Assembly (NCBI GenBank): GCA_964443005.1
Contig: CAYUBI010000002.1
Location: forward strand, 1-60,126
Length of the DNA: 60,126 nt
Reading direction: 5' to 3'
From: CAYUBI01 sp964443005
GTDB lineage: Bacteria; Margulisbacteria; Riflemargulisbacteria; GWF2-35-9; CAYUBI01
In this document: positions 19,001 through 26,705 of the stretch, in pieces
Position numbering within the stretch: position 1 is the first letter of the stretch
Layout: the number at the start of each line of letters is the position of its first letter
Position numbers and translations under genes: made by a program
The notes under the pieces: model-generated
What the model saw: the letters and a program-made list of their open reading frames with translations, nothing else
The model's database searches: none
Told to the model about the DNA's origin: nothing

Positions 19001-20430
19001 CCATTAATGAAGTAGATACTTTAATCGCTGCTAGCAGAGCCAGAGAGAAAATTATTATAGCTGGAGACCATTTTCAGTTAAAGCCTTTTAGGGATCATCA
19101 ATTCATAAAAGATAGAGCTGAAGAGTTTGTAACTAGCATTACAACAAGCGGAATGGAAACCTTATGGGATACAGGCTATCCTCAAGTATTTTTAGCTAAA
19201 AATTATCGGTGTCATCCTTTAATCAGTATACTTCTGAGCAGGACAATTTATGGTAACAAAATGGTGCCGAAACCGTGGCTATTATTAGAGGAGGATACAA
19301 TAAGAGTTAGAGATATTAAAAAAGACGGCAATAAAGACAATGAAGAAAAAACTACAGAATCTAGACCCTTGTATTTAGAGCTGAACACAAAAAACAAAGA
19401 AAATACAGTTAATAAAAACAGTTATTTTAATAAAAAAGAAGCTGAAGCAGTCATAAAGGAATTTGAAAAAGCTATAGCTTCAGGATATCCCATTGAAGAA
19501 ATCACTATTCTTTCACAATATAATGCCCAAGTAGATGTAATCAGACATTTATTATACGATTATTTAATGAAAAATTATTATAAGGAACAGGAAATTAAGG
19601 ACTCAACATCTATGGCTAATGGTAATGTCGGAATTCGAAGAACGTACATTACAGATGCTGATATAATGCTTGATAAAGGCCTTACTTTAAGTAAGGAGGA
19701 CATTGCATCCTTAGTTAGGAATCAGGTGAAAACAGTTCAGAAATATCAAGGACGAGATAACTCAGTAGTAATTCTGAGTTTTGTAAGAAGTAACAAAGCA
19801 CCTAGTGAAATTGGCGATATTGGCGATATAAATAATGGCATTCTTAATGTTGCACTTAGTAGAAGTATGGACAGATTAATCCTCGTGGCTGATGTTGAGT
19901 TGCTATCCAATCCAAAAGCAAATGCAGAAGGATTTAGAATCCTTTATAAGGAATTAGAAAATATTAAAAAAATAGCTAACAATTTATTTGCAGAACAACA
20001 AAAATATCGAGAATTTAGTCTTAGAGAATTGATTCAATATAAGAATGGCAAATTAGATCGAGAATTATCTGAGACTAAGGTCATCTCAATTGGAGATCCA
20101 AAATATAAGCTTACCCTAGACAATGAAAAATTAGTTGTGATAGAAAAATACTTTTTAAAGCAACTTAAACGAAACAATCACAGTAACACCAACGAATTTA
20201 TGACAGCAAATGAAAGAGAAACCATTGAAAGACTTCATGCTTCAGTAATGTATGGACAAGAAACTCTTAGCATTAACAGCGGAGAAGTTGGAGATTTAGC
20301 AGATAATTTCCCTGATATAGTAGAAGCGAAATATGTACGTAATCGAGCTAATTCCACTAAAACTAATGTTGTTTATATTATTAAATGGATTAAAAATAGC
20401 AAAGGGAATTATTCTACTATTAAGGCTTAG
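16054..20430 (+). CDS. UPF1-like superfamily 1 helicase with five N-terminal repeats
   Basis: A 1458-residue protein. Residues ~50-690 are five tandem copies of an unrecognised module of about 138 residues (core VSFADIAGFSEKQKIIEIFE ... IYLLSKDLETGFDYIDK ... FYKCP ... MLLRGKTAV). The C-terminal half is an SF1B helicase: motif I GGAGSGKTT (~878), Ia VVSHKNEAVDNLL, II DEAG (~980), III GDHFQLKP, NYRCHP (~1050), V VQKYQGRD (~1230) and VI LNVALSRS (~1265). This motif set is that of UPF1/Dna2-like 5'-3' helicases. It has no nuclease motif that I recognise. The start codon has only a weak ribosome-binding site. It lies with a DinD fragment and hicBA, so an accessory or defence role is likely; that is inference. 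Confidence 0.85.
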   Translation: MINYKRISFNEIYLSKSLKDFREAVAAMDKGDVVVSPFLESRKGRNKSFFKDNDYLCSVADKVISRVSFADIAGFSEKQKIIEIFENNENDSLLDLTFTNPKNIYLLSKDLNTSFDYIDKGSKEQYYQLIRDVKGTLYKCPSISLGENKKELMLLRGKTAVYTDINENISLISDEIYLDKRGGINLYTPSDYSLGSNNKKIIVRVSFTHIAGFSEKQKIIEIFEYHKDDIISDLTPKNLKVIYLLSKDLKTGFDYIDKASKGQYYHVIKDKNGIFYKCPSLFVNDNKEEIMLLRGKSAVLNQSNDNESFISGIINLGSTGLVGLFSETDYLLRSKNNKIICRVSFANIVGFSEKQKVIEIFDVNEKISYSELVIQNPKVIYLLSKNLETGFDYIEKGFRGQNYQLIKDKMGTFYKCLTLAGENKNEIMLLRAKTAAYTDITTNRSWISGEIFLDKHGRVNLYTSSDYFIGSNNKKIVVRVSFTDIVGFSEKQKIIEIFEYHKDDIISDLTPKNLKVIYLLSKDLETGVDYIDKGPKGSRGQNYHVIKDKNGTFYKCPTLVLGGNKNEIMLLRGKSAVLNPSNDRASFVSDVINLNKTTSLFNPNDFLLVLSTNQIICRVRFVDVTGFSEKQKIIEIFEYDKHNSHSELTLKSPKIIYVLSKDSKTGFDYINKKIKIYKTKDNQLMSMSRENKYSNKNKAFEELKKREQSGYGNNLLSMQTGRHADIELFEACRKYNIELPRMYEDSFFEAEYLNESLVESIFSPNPEIVFIESTVDIVTTKVNFMMHELAELFKIETDSISISKLKHKIYDLRNSNFGKDHSTLRQFVRLETPDLMGDDYNISNSCFENIALQDDKFQEAAVNIALHQKSKVILIQGGAGSGKTTVLCEIAHQFVNKDKRVLVVSHKNEAVDNLLIRLRNSGISIKRVGIVENIREELQEDIYKEEEEPIEAYVLGVTVDTLSMSKSLKNRKFDIVIMDEAGTINEVDTLIAASRAREKIIIAGDHFQLKPFRDHQFIKDRAEEFVTSITTSGMETLWDTGYPQVFLAKNYRCHPLISILLSRTIYGNKMVPKPWLLLEEDTIRVRDIKKDGNKDNEEKTTESRPLYLELNTKNKENTVNKNSYFNKKEAEAVIKEFEKAIASGYPIEEITILSQYNAQVDVIRHLLYDYLMKNYYKEQEIKDSTSMANGNVGIRRTYITDADIMLDKGLTLSKEDIASLVRNQVKTVQKYQGRDNSVVILSFVRSNKAPSEIGDIGDINNGILNVALSRSMDRLILVADVELLSNPKANAEGFRILYKELENIKKIANNLFAEQQKYREFSLRELIQYKNGKLDRELSETKVISIGDPKYKLTLDNEKLVVIEKYFLKQLKRNNHSNTNEFMTANERETIERLHASVMYGQETLSINSGEVGDLADNFPDIVEAKYVRNRANSTKTNVVYIIKWIKNSKGNYSTIKA
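16207..18110 (+). repeat. Five tandem coding repeats of about 414 bp
   Basis: Units are marked by the codons for VSF at 16252, 16666, 17080, 17491 and 17908, giving spacings of 414, 414, 411 and 417 nt, all multiples of three. Units 2 and 4 are nearly identical in DNA in the stretch encoding YHKDDIISDLTPKNLKVIY. The joins after units 1 and 3 (AVYTDI type) differ from those after 2 and 4 (AVLN type). The array therefore looks built by duplication of a two-unit block. The fifth unit is cut short before the helicase linker. Confidence 0.85.
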
Positions 20431-20482
20431 ATAAATGGCGGATAAATATTAAAATATTCTATAATAAATAGGAGGGTTTAAG

Positions 20483-20923
20483 ATGGATAAATCATTAGCA
20501 ATTTTTGAAGACTATAAAATTAGACGACATTTTGATGAGAAAAAGGAAATTTGGTATTTTTCGGTGGTGGATATAGTTGCAGCACTTACTGGGAGCGTAA
20601 ATCCTCGTGATTATTGGTTCAAGATGAAGATAAGAGGAGAAAGTGAAGATGGTCTTGAACTGTCGACAATTTGTCGACGGTTGAAAATGAAGGCTACTGA
20701 ATGACTGAAGCCGAGTTAATTTTTACTGCTTTAGCGGAATTAACAACTCACAGTATCGCTGAAAACATCGAGGCTAAAGGTATGAGCGAAAACAAAAAAA
20801 GCTGAACAAATTGGCGGTAAAGTAGCCAAAACTGCACGTGTTGACTTTGAGTCGAAAACAGGCAGAAAAGTAATATCAGGAGAGAATTATTTGCAACCAA
20901 GAATTATTAAATTGAGGGGTTAA
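20483..20923 (+). pseudogene. DinD/BRO-family gene remnant (internal deletion and frameshifts)
   Basis: The first 73 codons match the N-terminus of DinD-like BRO-N proteins (YKIRRHFDEKKEIWYFSVVD, then NPRDYW and LSTICRRLKMK). The reading frame then changes at 20702, and the sequence resumes at 20701 with the C-terminal end of the same family (MTEAELIFTALAELTTHSIA). The middle ~150 residues are missing. A further +1 shift occurs in a run of seven A at about 20794, after which AEQIGGKVAKTARVDFESKT continues to the TAA at 20921. An AGGAGG-type site precedes the first ATG. DinD-like genes are often carried by prophages or genomic islands; this copy is dead unless it acts as the 73-residue fragment. 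Confidence 0.8.
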
Positions 20924-20994
20924 GATGGATATAAAAAAACAAAAACAAGCCCGTATCAGGAACTTTTGTTGCATTCAGCTCAGCGTAACTAAGG

Positions 20995-21014
20995 CTAGTA
21001 TGTTACAATACTAG
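20995..21014. promoter_or_regulatory. Palindrome over the hicBA promoter, likely HicB operator
   Basis: CTAGTAT and ATACTAG form 7-bp arms around a 6-nt spacer. The palindrome covers a -10-like TACAAT at 21004-21009 and lies 25 bp before hicB, after which comes the AAAGGAG ribosome-binding site. HicB antitoxins with DNA-binding tails commonly repress their own promoter through such palindromes. Assignment to HicB is inference. Confidence 0.5.
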
Positions 21015-21039
21015 GATAGTTAATAAAGGAGCATTTATA

Positions 21040-21276
21040 ATGAGTGAAATGATGTTTAATTTACATATCGAAAAATTACCTGAGGGATTATATTTGGCAA
21101 CTAGTGAAGATATTCCAGGACTTGTTGCTCAGGGGCGTACCATAACTGAGACAGAGGAAATTGCTAGAGATGTTGCTAAAAGGTTAATAGAATCTTATCA
21201 TGAACATGGGGATCGGATAACCTTACATAAGCCACAGAGAGTGATGAATCTTCAATTATCCGTTGGGGTTGCTTAG
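21040..21276 (+). CDS. hicB: HicB-family antitoxin
   Basis: A 78-residue protein with the HicB fold signature: an N-terminal strand region followed by EDIPGLVAQGRTITETEEIA and a helix ARDVAKRLIESYHEH. HicB neutralises the HicA mRNA interferase by direct binding. It is the short form, without an obvious long HTH or ribbon-helix-helix tail, although a short C-terminal stretch (QRVMNLQLSVGVA) follows. It has a good AAGGAG site and ends in TAG 2 bp before hicA. Antitoxin-first order (hicB then hicA) is common in this subfamily. Confidence 0.85.
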   Translation: MSEMMFNLHIEKLPEGLYLATSEDIPGLVAQGRTITETEEIARDVAKRLIESYHEHGDRITLHKPQRVMNLQLSVGVA

Positions 21277-21278
21277 CG

Positions 21279-21500
21279 ATGACCTTGCTGTCCGGGTTTT
21301 CGTATAAAAAGGTAGTTAAAAAAATACGACAATTTGGATTTGTATTTGATAGGCAAGCTGCTGGTAGTCATGAAATATGGTGGAATCCAGTTTCTCGTCA
21401 GCGAACAACTATTCCTAATCATCCTGGAGATATTCCTGCAGGGACTTTAAAGGCAATTTTGAAGCAAGCTGATATTGATGTTAAGGATTTTTTGAAATAG
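21279..21500 (+). CDS. hicA: HicA-family mRNA interferase toxin
   Basis: A 73-residue dsRBD-like toxin that cleaves mRNA. Family features seen: SYKKVVKKIRQFGF, the catalytic-His segment GSHEIWW, then TTIPNHPGDIPAGTLKAILK. Length and order are normal and no residue looks lost, so the toxin should be active. It follows hicB after 2 bp and is coupled to it. A similar hicBA pair would be expected on a mobile island, in keeping with the DinD remnant just upstream. Confidence 0.9.
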   Translation: MTLLSGFSYKKVVKKIRQFGFVFDRQAAGSHEIWWNPVSRQRTTIPNHPGDIPAGTLKAILKQADIDVKDFLK

Positions 21501-21620
21501 TAAAGTCGGCCGGACATTGCCTCCTAATAAATTTGTCTTTTTTATGCTTTTGCAACCTTGTCGAGGGTGTTATAATAATTCGCTGTTTAAAATGGCCAAT
21601 TGTTGAAAAAAGGATTGATT

Positions 21621-22727
21621 ATGTGTCGCATTGGGGCTATCAAAAGTAAAAATCCGATTCCTGCATCTCAGGCACTGTATTTAATGCGGTCGCAGCAAAA
21701 AGGCCATGATAATTCTGGATTTGCTATGGTAATGCAAGATTTGGATGGCATATTTAAGCCCTATAAAAAATTTCCGTTGTTGTCTGCTGCAGTTACAGAT
21801 AAAGGCTTGGAAATCTTAAACTTATATTTGACAACTCATGGATGGTCAACAATTTTTTCATGGATGCCACAGCTTAGCACTCGACCTGATTTGGATATTC
21901 AAGCTATGCCTCATTATGTTTTTCGGAATGTTGATTATCCAGATAATGTAAAAAACGCAGCATGGGAACAGAAAAGTAATTTGTTAATGCAAACGCAGCT
22001 TGCTTTACGGTGTTTGCTTGAGTCAACAGGGGAAGGATATATTTATTCGTTTTGGCCAGATATTTTAACGCTCAAGGAAATTGGAAACCCCAAGGATATT
22101 GGGATATATTTTGGTTTATGGGATCAGTCCGATAAAATTTTAGCACGCATGATTATGGTTCAGGTACGACAAAATACGAATTATGAAATTGTAAGGTATG
22201 CAGCACATCCTTTTTTTCTGCAGGGGTATACTGTATGTGTTAATGGAGAAAATACTTTTTATACTAAAAATAAGGAAATGCAGAAAAATTTGCATGTGGG
22301 CTATCTTGGTTTTGAATCGGATTCACAATGTTTGTTATATACCTTGCATTATGTTCTTCAGGAGCTTAAATGGCCCTTGAAATATTATAAACATGTGTTG
22401 ACTCCACTTCCCTTTAGCGAAATTCAGCAACGTACGGATCATGCGGTTTTGTTATCAATTCGGCAATCATTAGCACATTTGGAAATTAATGGTCCAAATA
22501 CAATGATTGGATTTTTGCCAGATGGAACCATGATTACAGTATGTGATTCAAAGAAATTGCGGCCTGTTGTTATTGGACATACTGCTGATACAGTTGTTGT
22601 TACGTCCGAAGTTACTGGGATTAATGATATTTTAGGGAAACGTAATCCCGAAACTGATATTTATCCGAATGAACGCGAGACTTTAGTTATCAATGCTGAT
22701 TTGGAGATACATCGATGGAAACAGTAA
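21621..22727 (+). CDS. Glutamate synthase, glutaminase (class II amidotransferase) subunit
   Basis: This split GOGAT subunit hydrolyses glutamine and supplies ammonia to the FMN subunit. I place the start at the ATG 21621 because Met-Cys (MCRIGAIKS) exposes the N-terminal nucleophile cysteine of Ntn amidotransferases after Met removal, and AAAGGA lies upstream. An earlier TTG start would bury it. The motif QQKGHDNSGFAM is the class II substrate-binding segment. It has 368 residues, similar to archaeal-type GltB1 proteins. A promoter candidate (TATAAT, about 21573) lies in the gap after hicA. The stop overlaps the next gene's start by 13 nt. Confidence 0.85.
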   Translation: MCRIGAIKSKNPIPASQALYLMRSQQKGHDNSGFAMVMQDLDGIFKPYKKFPLLSAAVTDKGLEILNLYLTTHGWSTIFSWMPQLSTRPDLDIQAMPHYVFRNVDYPDNVKNAAWEQKSNLLMQTQLALRCLLESTGEGYIYSFWPDILTLKEIGNPKDIGIYFGLWDQSDKILARMIMVQVRQNTNYEIVRYAAHPFFLQGYTVCVNGENTFYTKNKEMQKNLHVGYLGFESDSQCLLYTLHYVLQELKWPLKYYKHVLTPLPFSEIQQRTDHAVLLSIRQSLAHLEINGPNTMIGFLPDGTMITVCDSKKLRPVVIGHTADTVVVTSEVTGINDILGKRNPETDIYPNERETLVINADLEIHRWKQ

Positions 22728-24355
22728 AAAGTTTGGATATTGGTCATAATGACCTTAATTGGAAAATTGGCTATGATTCTGTGCGATGTACGCAGTGTGG
22801 GAGTTGTGTTGCGTCGTGTACGTTTGCAGCAATTAAGGCAAGTGTTGAAAAACGATCCAAAACAATTTCCGAGTCTTCTTTTCCTGAGCCTATTAAAACG
22901 CATCGTGCCGAGTTTGTTATTCGTGAAACTGGAACTGTGGGTAATGCTTGCGTTGGTTGTGGGATGTGTGAAAAAGTGTGTCCTAATAGGGCTATTTGGC
23001 CGTATCGCAATGACGATACTCGGTTTAATTTTGTTGGCAGAGACGGGGGTAGTCCGCTTAAACGTGGAGGGCGTGCTAATTTAAATTCTGCAGATCGTAC
23101 ACTGGATAAAATTGTGGTAGGGCGAATTTCGCAAATGACAGATCCTTCCTTAGATTCAGAGCGACATACATTTGATTTACTAACGCCGTTTGGGCGTGTT
23201 TTAGGTTCCAAACAGTTGCCCTTGAAAACAGATGCTCAAGGGGATTTAGTACTTACCAAAGCTGTGCCACCCTTTCATATGATTTATCCTATTATTTTTG
23301 GTGACATGTCAATTGGGGCTTTGTCTACCCGTGCATGGGAGGCTATTGCAATTGCAACAGCGTATTTGAATGAAAAGCATCAGATGCCAATTCGAATGTG
23401 TTCAGGCGAGGGTGGGATGCCGCTTAAATTATTAACGTCGAAATATTTAAAATATTCGATTTTACAAATTGCTTCTGGGCATTTTGGGTGGAATCGCATT
23501 ATTAAAGCTATGCCTAACATGATTGAAGACCCTGCAGGGGTTTTAATTAAAATTGGACAAGGTGCAAAGCCTGGAGATGGAGGATTATTGCTGGCAGCTA
23601 AAGTAGCTGAGCATATTCAAGCCATTCGTGGAGTACCAAAGTCGGATTTATTGTCTCCGCCCAATCATCAGGGCCTGTATTCGATTGAAGAGTCAGTTCA
23701 GAAAATGTTTTTGTCTTTTAATGCAGCTTTTAAATTTAGGGTTCCTGTTGCTATTAAAACATCTGCAACTGCAACGTCTGTTTCAATTTACAATAATTTG
23801 CTGAGGGATCCATATAATATTGTGGGTGGTTACTTTTTGGATGGAATTCAGGGTGGGACTGGCGCTGCAAATGAGGTTTCTTTAGATCATACTGGGCATC
23901 CGATTGTTTCAAAATTGCGAGATTGTTATCAAGCAGCTGTTGCGCAAGGTAGGCAAGGAAATATTCCGTTATGGGCTGGAGGGGGAATTGGTTTAACTGG
24001 AAATGTGGCAGCTGATGCTTTTAAAATGATTTGTTTAGGTGCAAATGGTGTGTTTATTGGAAAGGCTGTTATTCAGGTCATGGGGTGTATCGGCAATGAA
24101 CGTGGGCGCTGTAATCAGTGTAATACTGGGAAGTGCCCTGCTGGATTAACGACCCAAGATCCTCGGCTTGTTCAGCGTCTTGATATTGATAAGGCTGCGC
24201 AAGCACTGGTTGATTATATGTTAGCTACAGATCAAGAATTAAAGAAATTAATGGCACCTATTGGGAACAGTACGTTGCCTGTTGGTCGAGCAGATGCATT
24301 AATTGCTTTGGATAAAAATATCGCAGATAAGTTGACTATTCAGTTTGGATGTTAA
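22715..24355 (+). CDS. Glutamate synthase FMN subunit with N-terminal ferredoxin domain
   Basis: A 546-residue protein. Residues ~20-100 carry two 4Fe-4S motifs (CTQCGSCVASC and CVGCGMCEKVC). Residues ~140-500 form the FMN-binding TIM barrel of glutamate synthase, with GEGGMPLKLLTSKYLKYSI, then KPGDGGLL and GIQGGTGAANEVSLDH. A cysteine cluster C..CNTGKCPAG near 465-475 matches the 3Fe-4S site. It converts 2-oxoglutarate and ammonia to glutamate. The ATG has GGAGAT upstream and overlaps the preceding gene. This is the ferredoxin-bearing archaeal/anaerobe form, not the fused proteobacterial GltB. Confidence 0.9.
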   Translation: METVKSLDIGHNDLNWKIGYDSVRCTQCGSCVASCTFAAIKASVEKRSKTISESSFPEPIKTHRAEFVIRETGTVGNACVGCGMCEKVCPNRAIWPYRNDDTRFNFVGRDGGSPLKRGGRANLNSADRTLDKIVVGRISQMTDPSLDSERHTFDLLTPFGRVLGSKQLPLKTDAQGDLVLTKAVPPFHMIYPIIFGDMSIGALSTRAWEAIAIATAYLNEKHQMPIRMCSGEGGMPLKLLTSKYLKYSILQIASGHFGWNRIIKAMPNMIEDPAGVLIKIGQGAKPGDGGLLLAAKVAEHIQAIRGVPKSDLLSPPNHQGLYSIEESVQKMFLSFNAAFKFRVPVAIKTSATATSVSIYNNLLRDPYNIVGGYFLDGIQGGTGAANEVSLDHTGHPIVSKLRDCYQAAVAQGRQGNIPLWAGGGIGLTGNVAADAFKMICLGANGVFIGKAVIQVMGCIGNERGRCNQCNTGKCPAGLTTQDPRLVQRLDIDKAAQALVDYMLATDQELKKLMAPIGNSTLPVGRADALIALDKNIADKLTIQFGC

Positions 24356-24365
24356 AGGAAAAGCT

Positions 24366-26705
24366 ATGGTAAAGGTTATTCATACTGTTGATGGAAAAGA
24401 ACGCAAATCAACACAAATGTTATTACAGGAAATTTACGCAGCAATAGAGGCTGGAGAACGAACTTTCGAAATTTTTGCAGATGGGCAGCATGATATTGGC
24501 GGCCCGCTGTGGACTATTGATGGAACTGCGTTAGTTTTCAAAGTACATAATCCTGGCCAACGTGTGGGTTCTATGTGTTTGCCTGGTACAACTGTGATTG
24601 TTGAAACGCCCTGCCCTGCTGATGTCGGCTGGTTAAATGCAGGTGGCGAGATTATTGTGAAGGGCGATGGTGGCGATACAACTGGCCATTGTAGTGCTTC
24701 TGGTCATATTTATGTTGGCGGACGTGGTGGAACACGTACTGGCTCTTTAATGAAGTTTGATCCAGCTTATGCACAACCCGAATTATGGGTTCTTAAAAAC
24801 GTAGGATCTTTTTCTTTTGAGTTTATGTCTGGAGGTATTGCTGTAGTTTGCGGGATAGATAGCGATGATTTTGAGTCTGTTTTGGGAGATCGTGCGTGTA
24901 TTGGCATGGTTGGGGGTATGGTTTATTTTCGGGGTGTTGCCAAAAATGTATCTATAAAAGACACGAAAATCCTGGAACTTGATGAAAAAGATATTCAATT
25001 TTTATCTGTGGGGTTAGCTGACTTTTTAAAAAAAATAGAGCGTCCGACCTTAATAAATTCGCTGACAGAATGGAAAAGCTGGAAAAAAATTGTGGCTTTG
25101 TCGTATCAGGAGCGGCCTAAAAAAGTAGCAACGGATATTCGGGCATTTCGAAAGGGTCAGTGGGTTTCCGGTGGTATTTTTGGTGACGTTTATTCTGACA
25201 ATTTAGAACAGGTAGCTGGATTAGTGATGACCCATGCGTTGCGATTACGCGTACCGCAGTGGGATAATTATGTGTATGCAGCTCCTTGTGAAGACACTTG
25301 TCCGGCTGGTATTCCAACGCAAACGCGTTTTAATTTATTGCGCGAAAACAAGAAAGCTGAAGCGTATCGATTGATTTTAGAATATTCTCCCTTTCCTGGT
25401 TCAGTATGTGGCCAAACTTGTCCGAATCCGTGTATGGAAGCTTGTACGCGGTGTGGTGTTGATTTCCCAGCTGATATTGCTGGCTTGGGTCGAGTATCAG
25501 CAGCTGAGACTGTTGATTTAGCAAAGCCCTTAAAAAAATCAGGAAAAAAAGCTGCGATTATTGGTTCTGGCGTTGCTGGATTGTCTGTTGCTTGGCATTT
25601 GGTGCTTCGGGGACATGATGCTGTAGTTTTTGAAGAAGATAGTCGAATTGGCGGAAAATTAGAGCAGGTTATTCCTAGAGGACGGTTGCCACATCAGGTG
25701 CTTGAAAATGAAATTAATCGGTTAAAGGAAATGGGCGTTGTGTTTAAGTGTTCTACAAAAGTGGATCCAGTTTTATTCAAACAAATTAGCAACGATTTTG
25801 ATGCTGTTGTTATTGCGAGTGGCAGTCATATTTCTAAAATGCTTCCAGTTCCTGGTATAGAAAAGATTCTTAAAGGCTTAGATTTTCTTAAAAAAGTCAA
25901 TAAGGGTGAGAAAGTAGTTATTGGGAAACGTGTCATTGTGATAGGTTGCGGAAATTCTGGTATGGATGTAGCTGTTGGTGCGTATCAAATGGGTGCTGAA
26001 GTCGTCACATGTATTGATGTTCAAGCACCTGCAGCTTTTGAAAAAGAAATTGAGCATGTGCAAGCATTAGGTGGAAAATTATTATGGCCGATTTATACGG
26101 AAAAAGTGACAGCTGAAGGCCTTGTAACTAAGGACGGACAATTAATTCCTGGGGATACTATTATTATAGCGATTGGCGAAAATCCAAAATTGGATTATGT
26201 TGAAAATGGGATTCAGTTTAATCGAGGGTGTGTGGTTGTTGATAATAGTGGGCGTGTTGTGTTGGAATCAGGTGAAGTTGGGCATCAACTATATGCTGCA
26301 GGAGATGTTGTTAAGCCTGGACGATTAGTTGATGCTATTGGTTCCGGGCGAAACCTTGCGTTGCACTTAAATGCACTTTTTTGGGGTGTGCCTTATCAGC
26401 CTTCTGGAAAAAAACGGATTCCTGCAAAAAAATTGCATTCAGCTTATTTTAGACATTTTCATGTAGATGATTTACCTCAACCTGAGGAAGATTATCTTCG
26501 GTGTGTCAGCTGTGGAACATGTAGAGACTGTCAAATGTGTTTAATGTCCTGTCCGCAAGAAGCAATTAGTCGGGTTGTTGATCCAAAAGATAAAACATAT
26601 CAATATGTCGCAGATCCCAAGCGTTGTATTGGGTGTGGAATTTGTGAAGGAGTTTGTCCTAGCGGAATTTGGGCTATGTATGTAAATGAAGCTTCATTAT
26701 CTTGA
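24366..26705 (+). CDS. Glutamate synthase GXGXG domain fused to GltD-like oxidoreductase and ferredoxin
   Basis: A 779-residue three-part fusion. Residues ~1-230 are the GltB C-terminal GXGXG beta-helix domain (IIVKGDGGDTTGHCSASG). Residues ~290-690 are a GltD-type FAD/NAD(P)H subunit: cysteine-rich CEDTCPAGIPTQ and CGQTCPNPCMEAC, FAD site IIGSGVAGLS and NAD(P) site VIGCGNSGMD. Residues ~710-775 hold two more 4Fe-4S motifs (CVSCGTCRDCQMC and CIGCGICEGVC). It passes electrons to the FMN subunit. The ATG at 24366 has AAAGGA at the right distance; an upstream in-frame ATG (24345) lies within the preceding gene. Confidence 0.88.
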   Translation: MVKVIHTVDGKERKSTQMLLQEIYAAIEAGERTFEIFADGQHDIGGPLWTIDGTALVFKVHNPGQRVGSMCLPGTTVIVETPCPADVGWLNAGGEIIVKGDGGDTTGHCSASGHIYVGGRGGTRTGSLMKFDPAYAQPELWVLKNVGSFSFEFMSGGIAVVCGIDSDDFESVLGDRACIGMVGGMVYFRGVAKNVSIKDTKILELDEKDIQFLSVGLADFLKKIERPTLINSLTEWKSWKKIVALSYQERPKKVATDIRAFRKGQWVSGGIFGDVYSDNLEQVAGLVMTHALRLRVPQWDNYVYAAPCEDTCPAGIPTQTRFNLLRENKKAEAYRLILEYSPFPGSVCGQTCPNPCMEACTRCGVDFPADIAGLGRVSAAETVDLAKPLKKSGKKAAIIGSGVAGLSVAWHLVLRGHDAVVFEEDSRIGGKLEQVIPRGRLPHQVLENEINRLKEMGVVFKCSTKVDPVLFKQISNDFDAVVIASGSHISKMLPVPGIEKILKGLDFLKKVNKGEKVVIGKRVIVIGCGNSGMDVAVGAYQMGAEVVTCIDVQAPAAFEKEIEHVQALGGKLLWPIYTEKVTAEGLVTKDGQLIPGDTIIIAIGENPKLDYVENGIQFNRGCVVVDNSGRVVLESGEVGHQLYAAGDVVKPGRLVDAIGSGRNLALHLNALFWGVPYQPSGKKRIPAKKLHSAYFRHFHVDDLPQPEEDYLRCVSCGTCRDCQMCLMSCPQEAISRVVDPKDKTYQYVADPKRCIGCGICEGVCPSGIWAMYVNEASLS

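Noticed and set aside
20925..21014. 29-codon frame between the DinD remnant and hicB
   Set aside because: No homology recognised; its end overlaps the hicBA palindrome and promoter. Most likely island debris.
22661..23211. Minus-strand frames opposite the glutamate synthase FMN gene
   Set aside because: They are shadows of a firmly identified gene and have no ribosome-binding sites or recognisable motifs.
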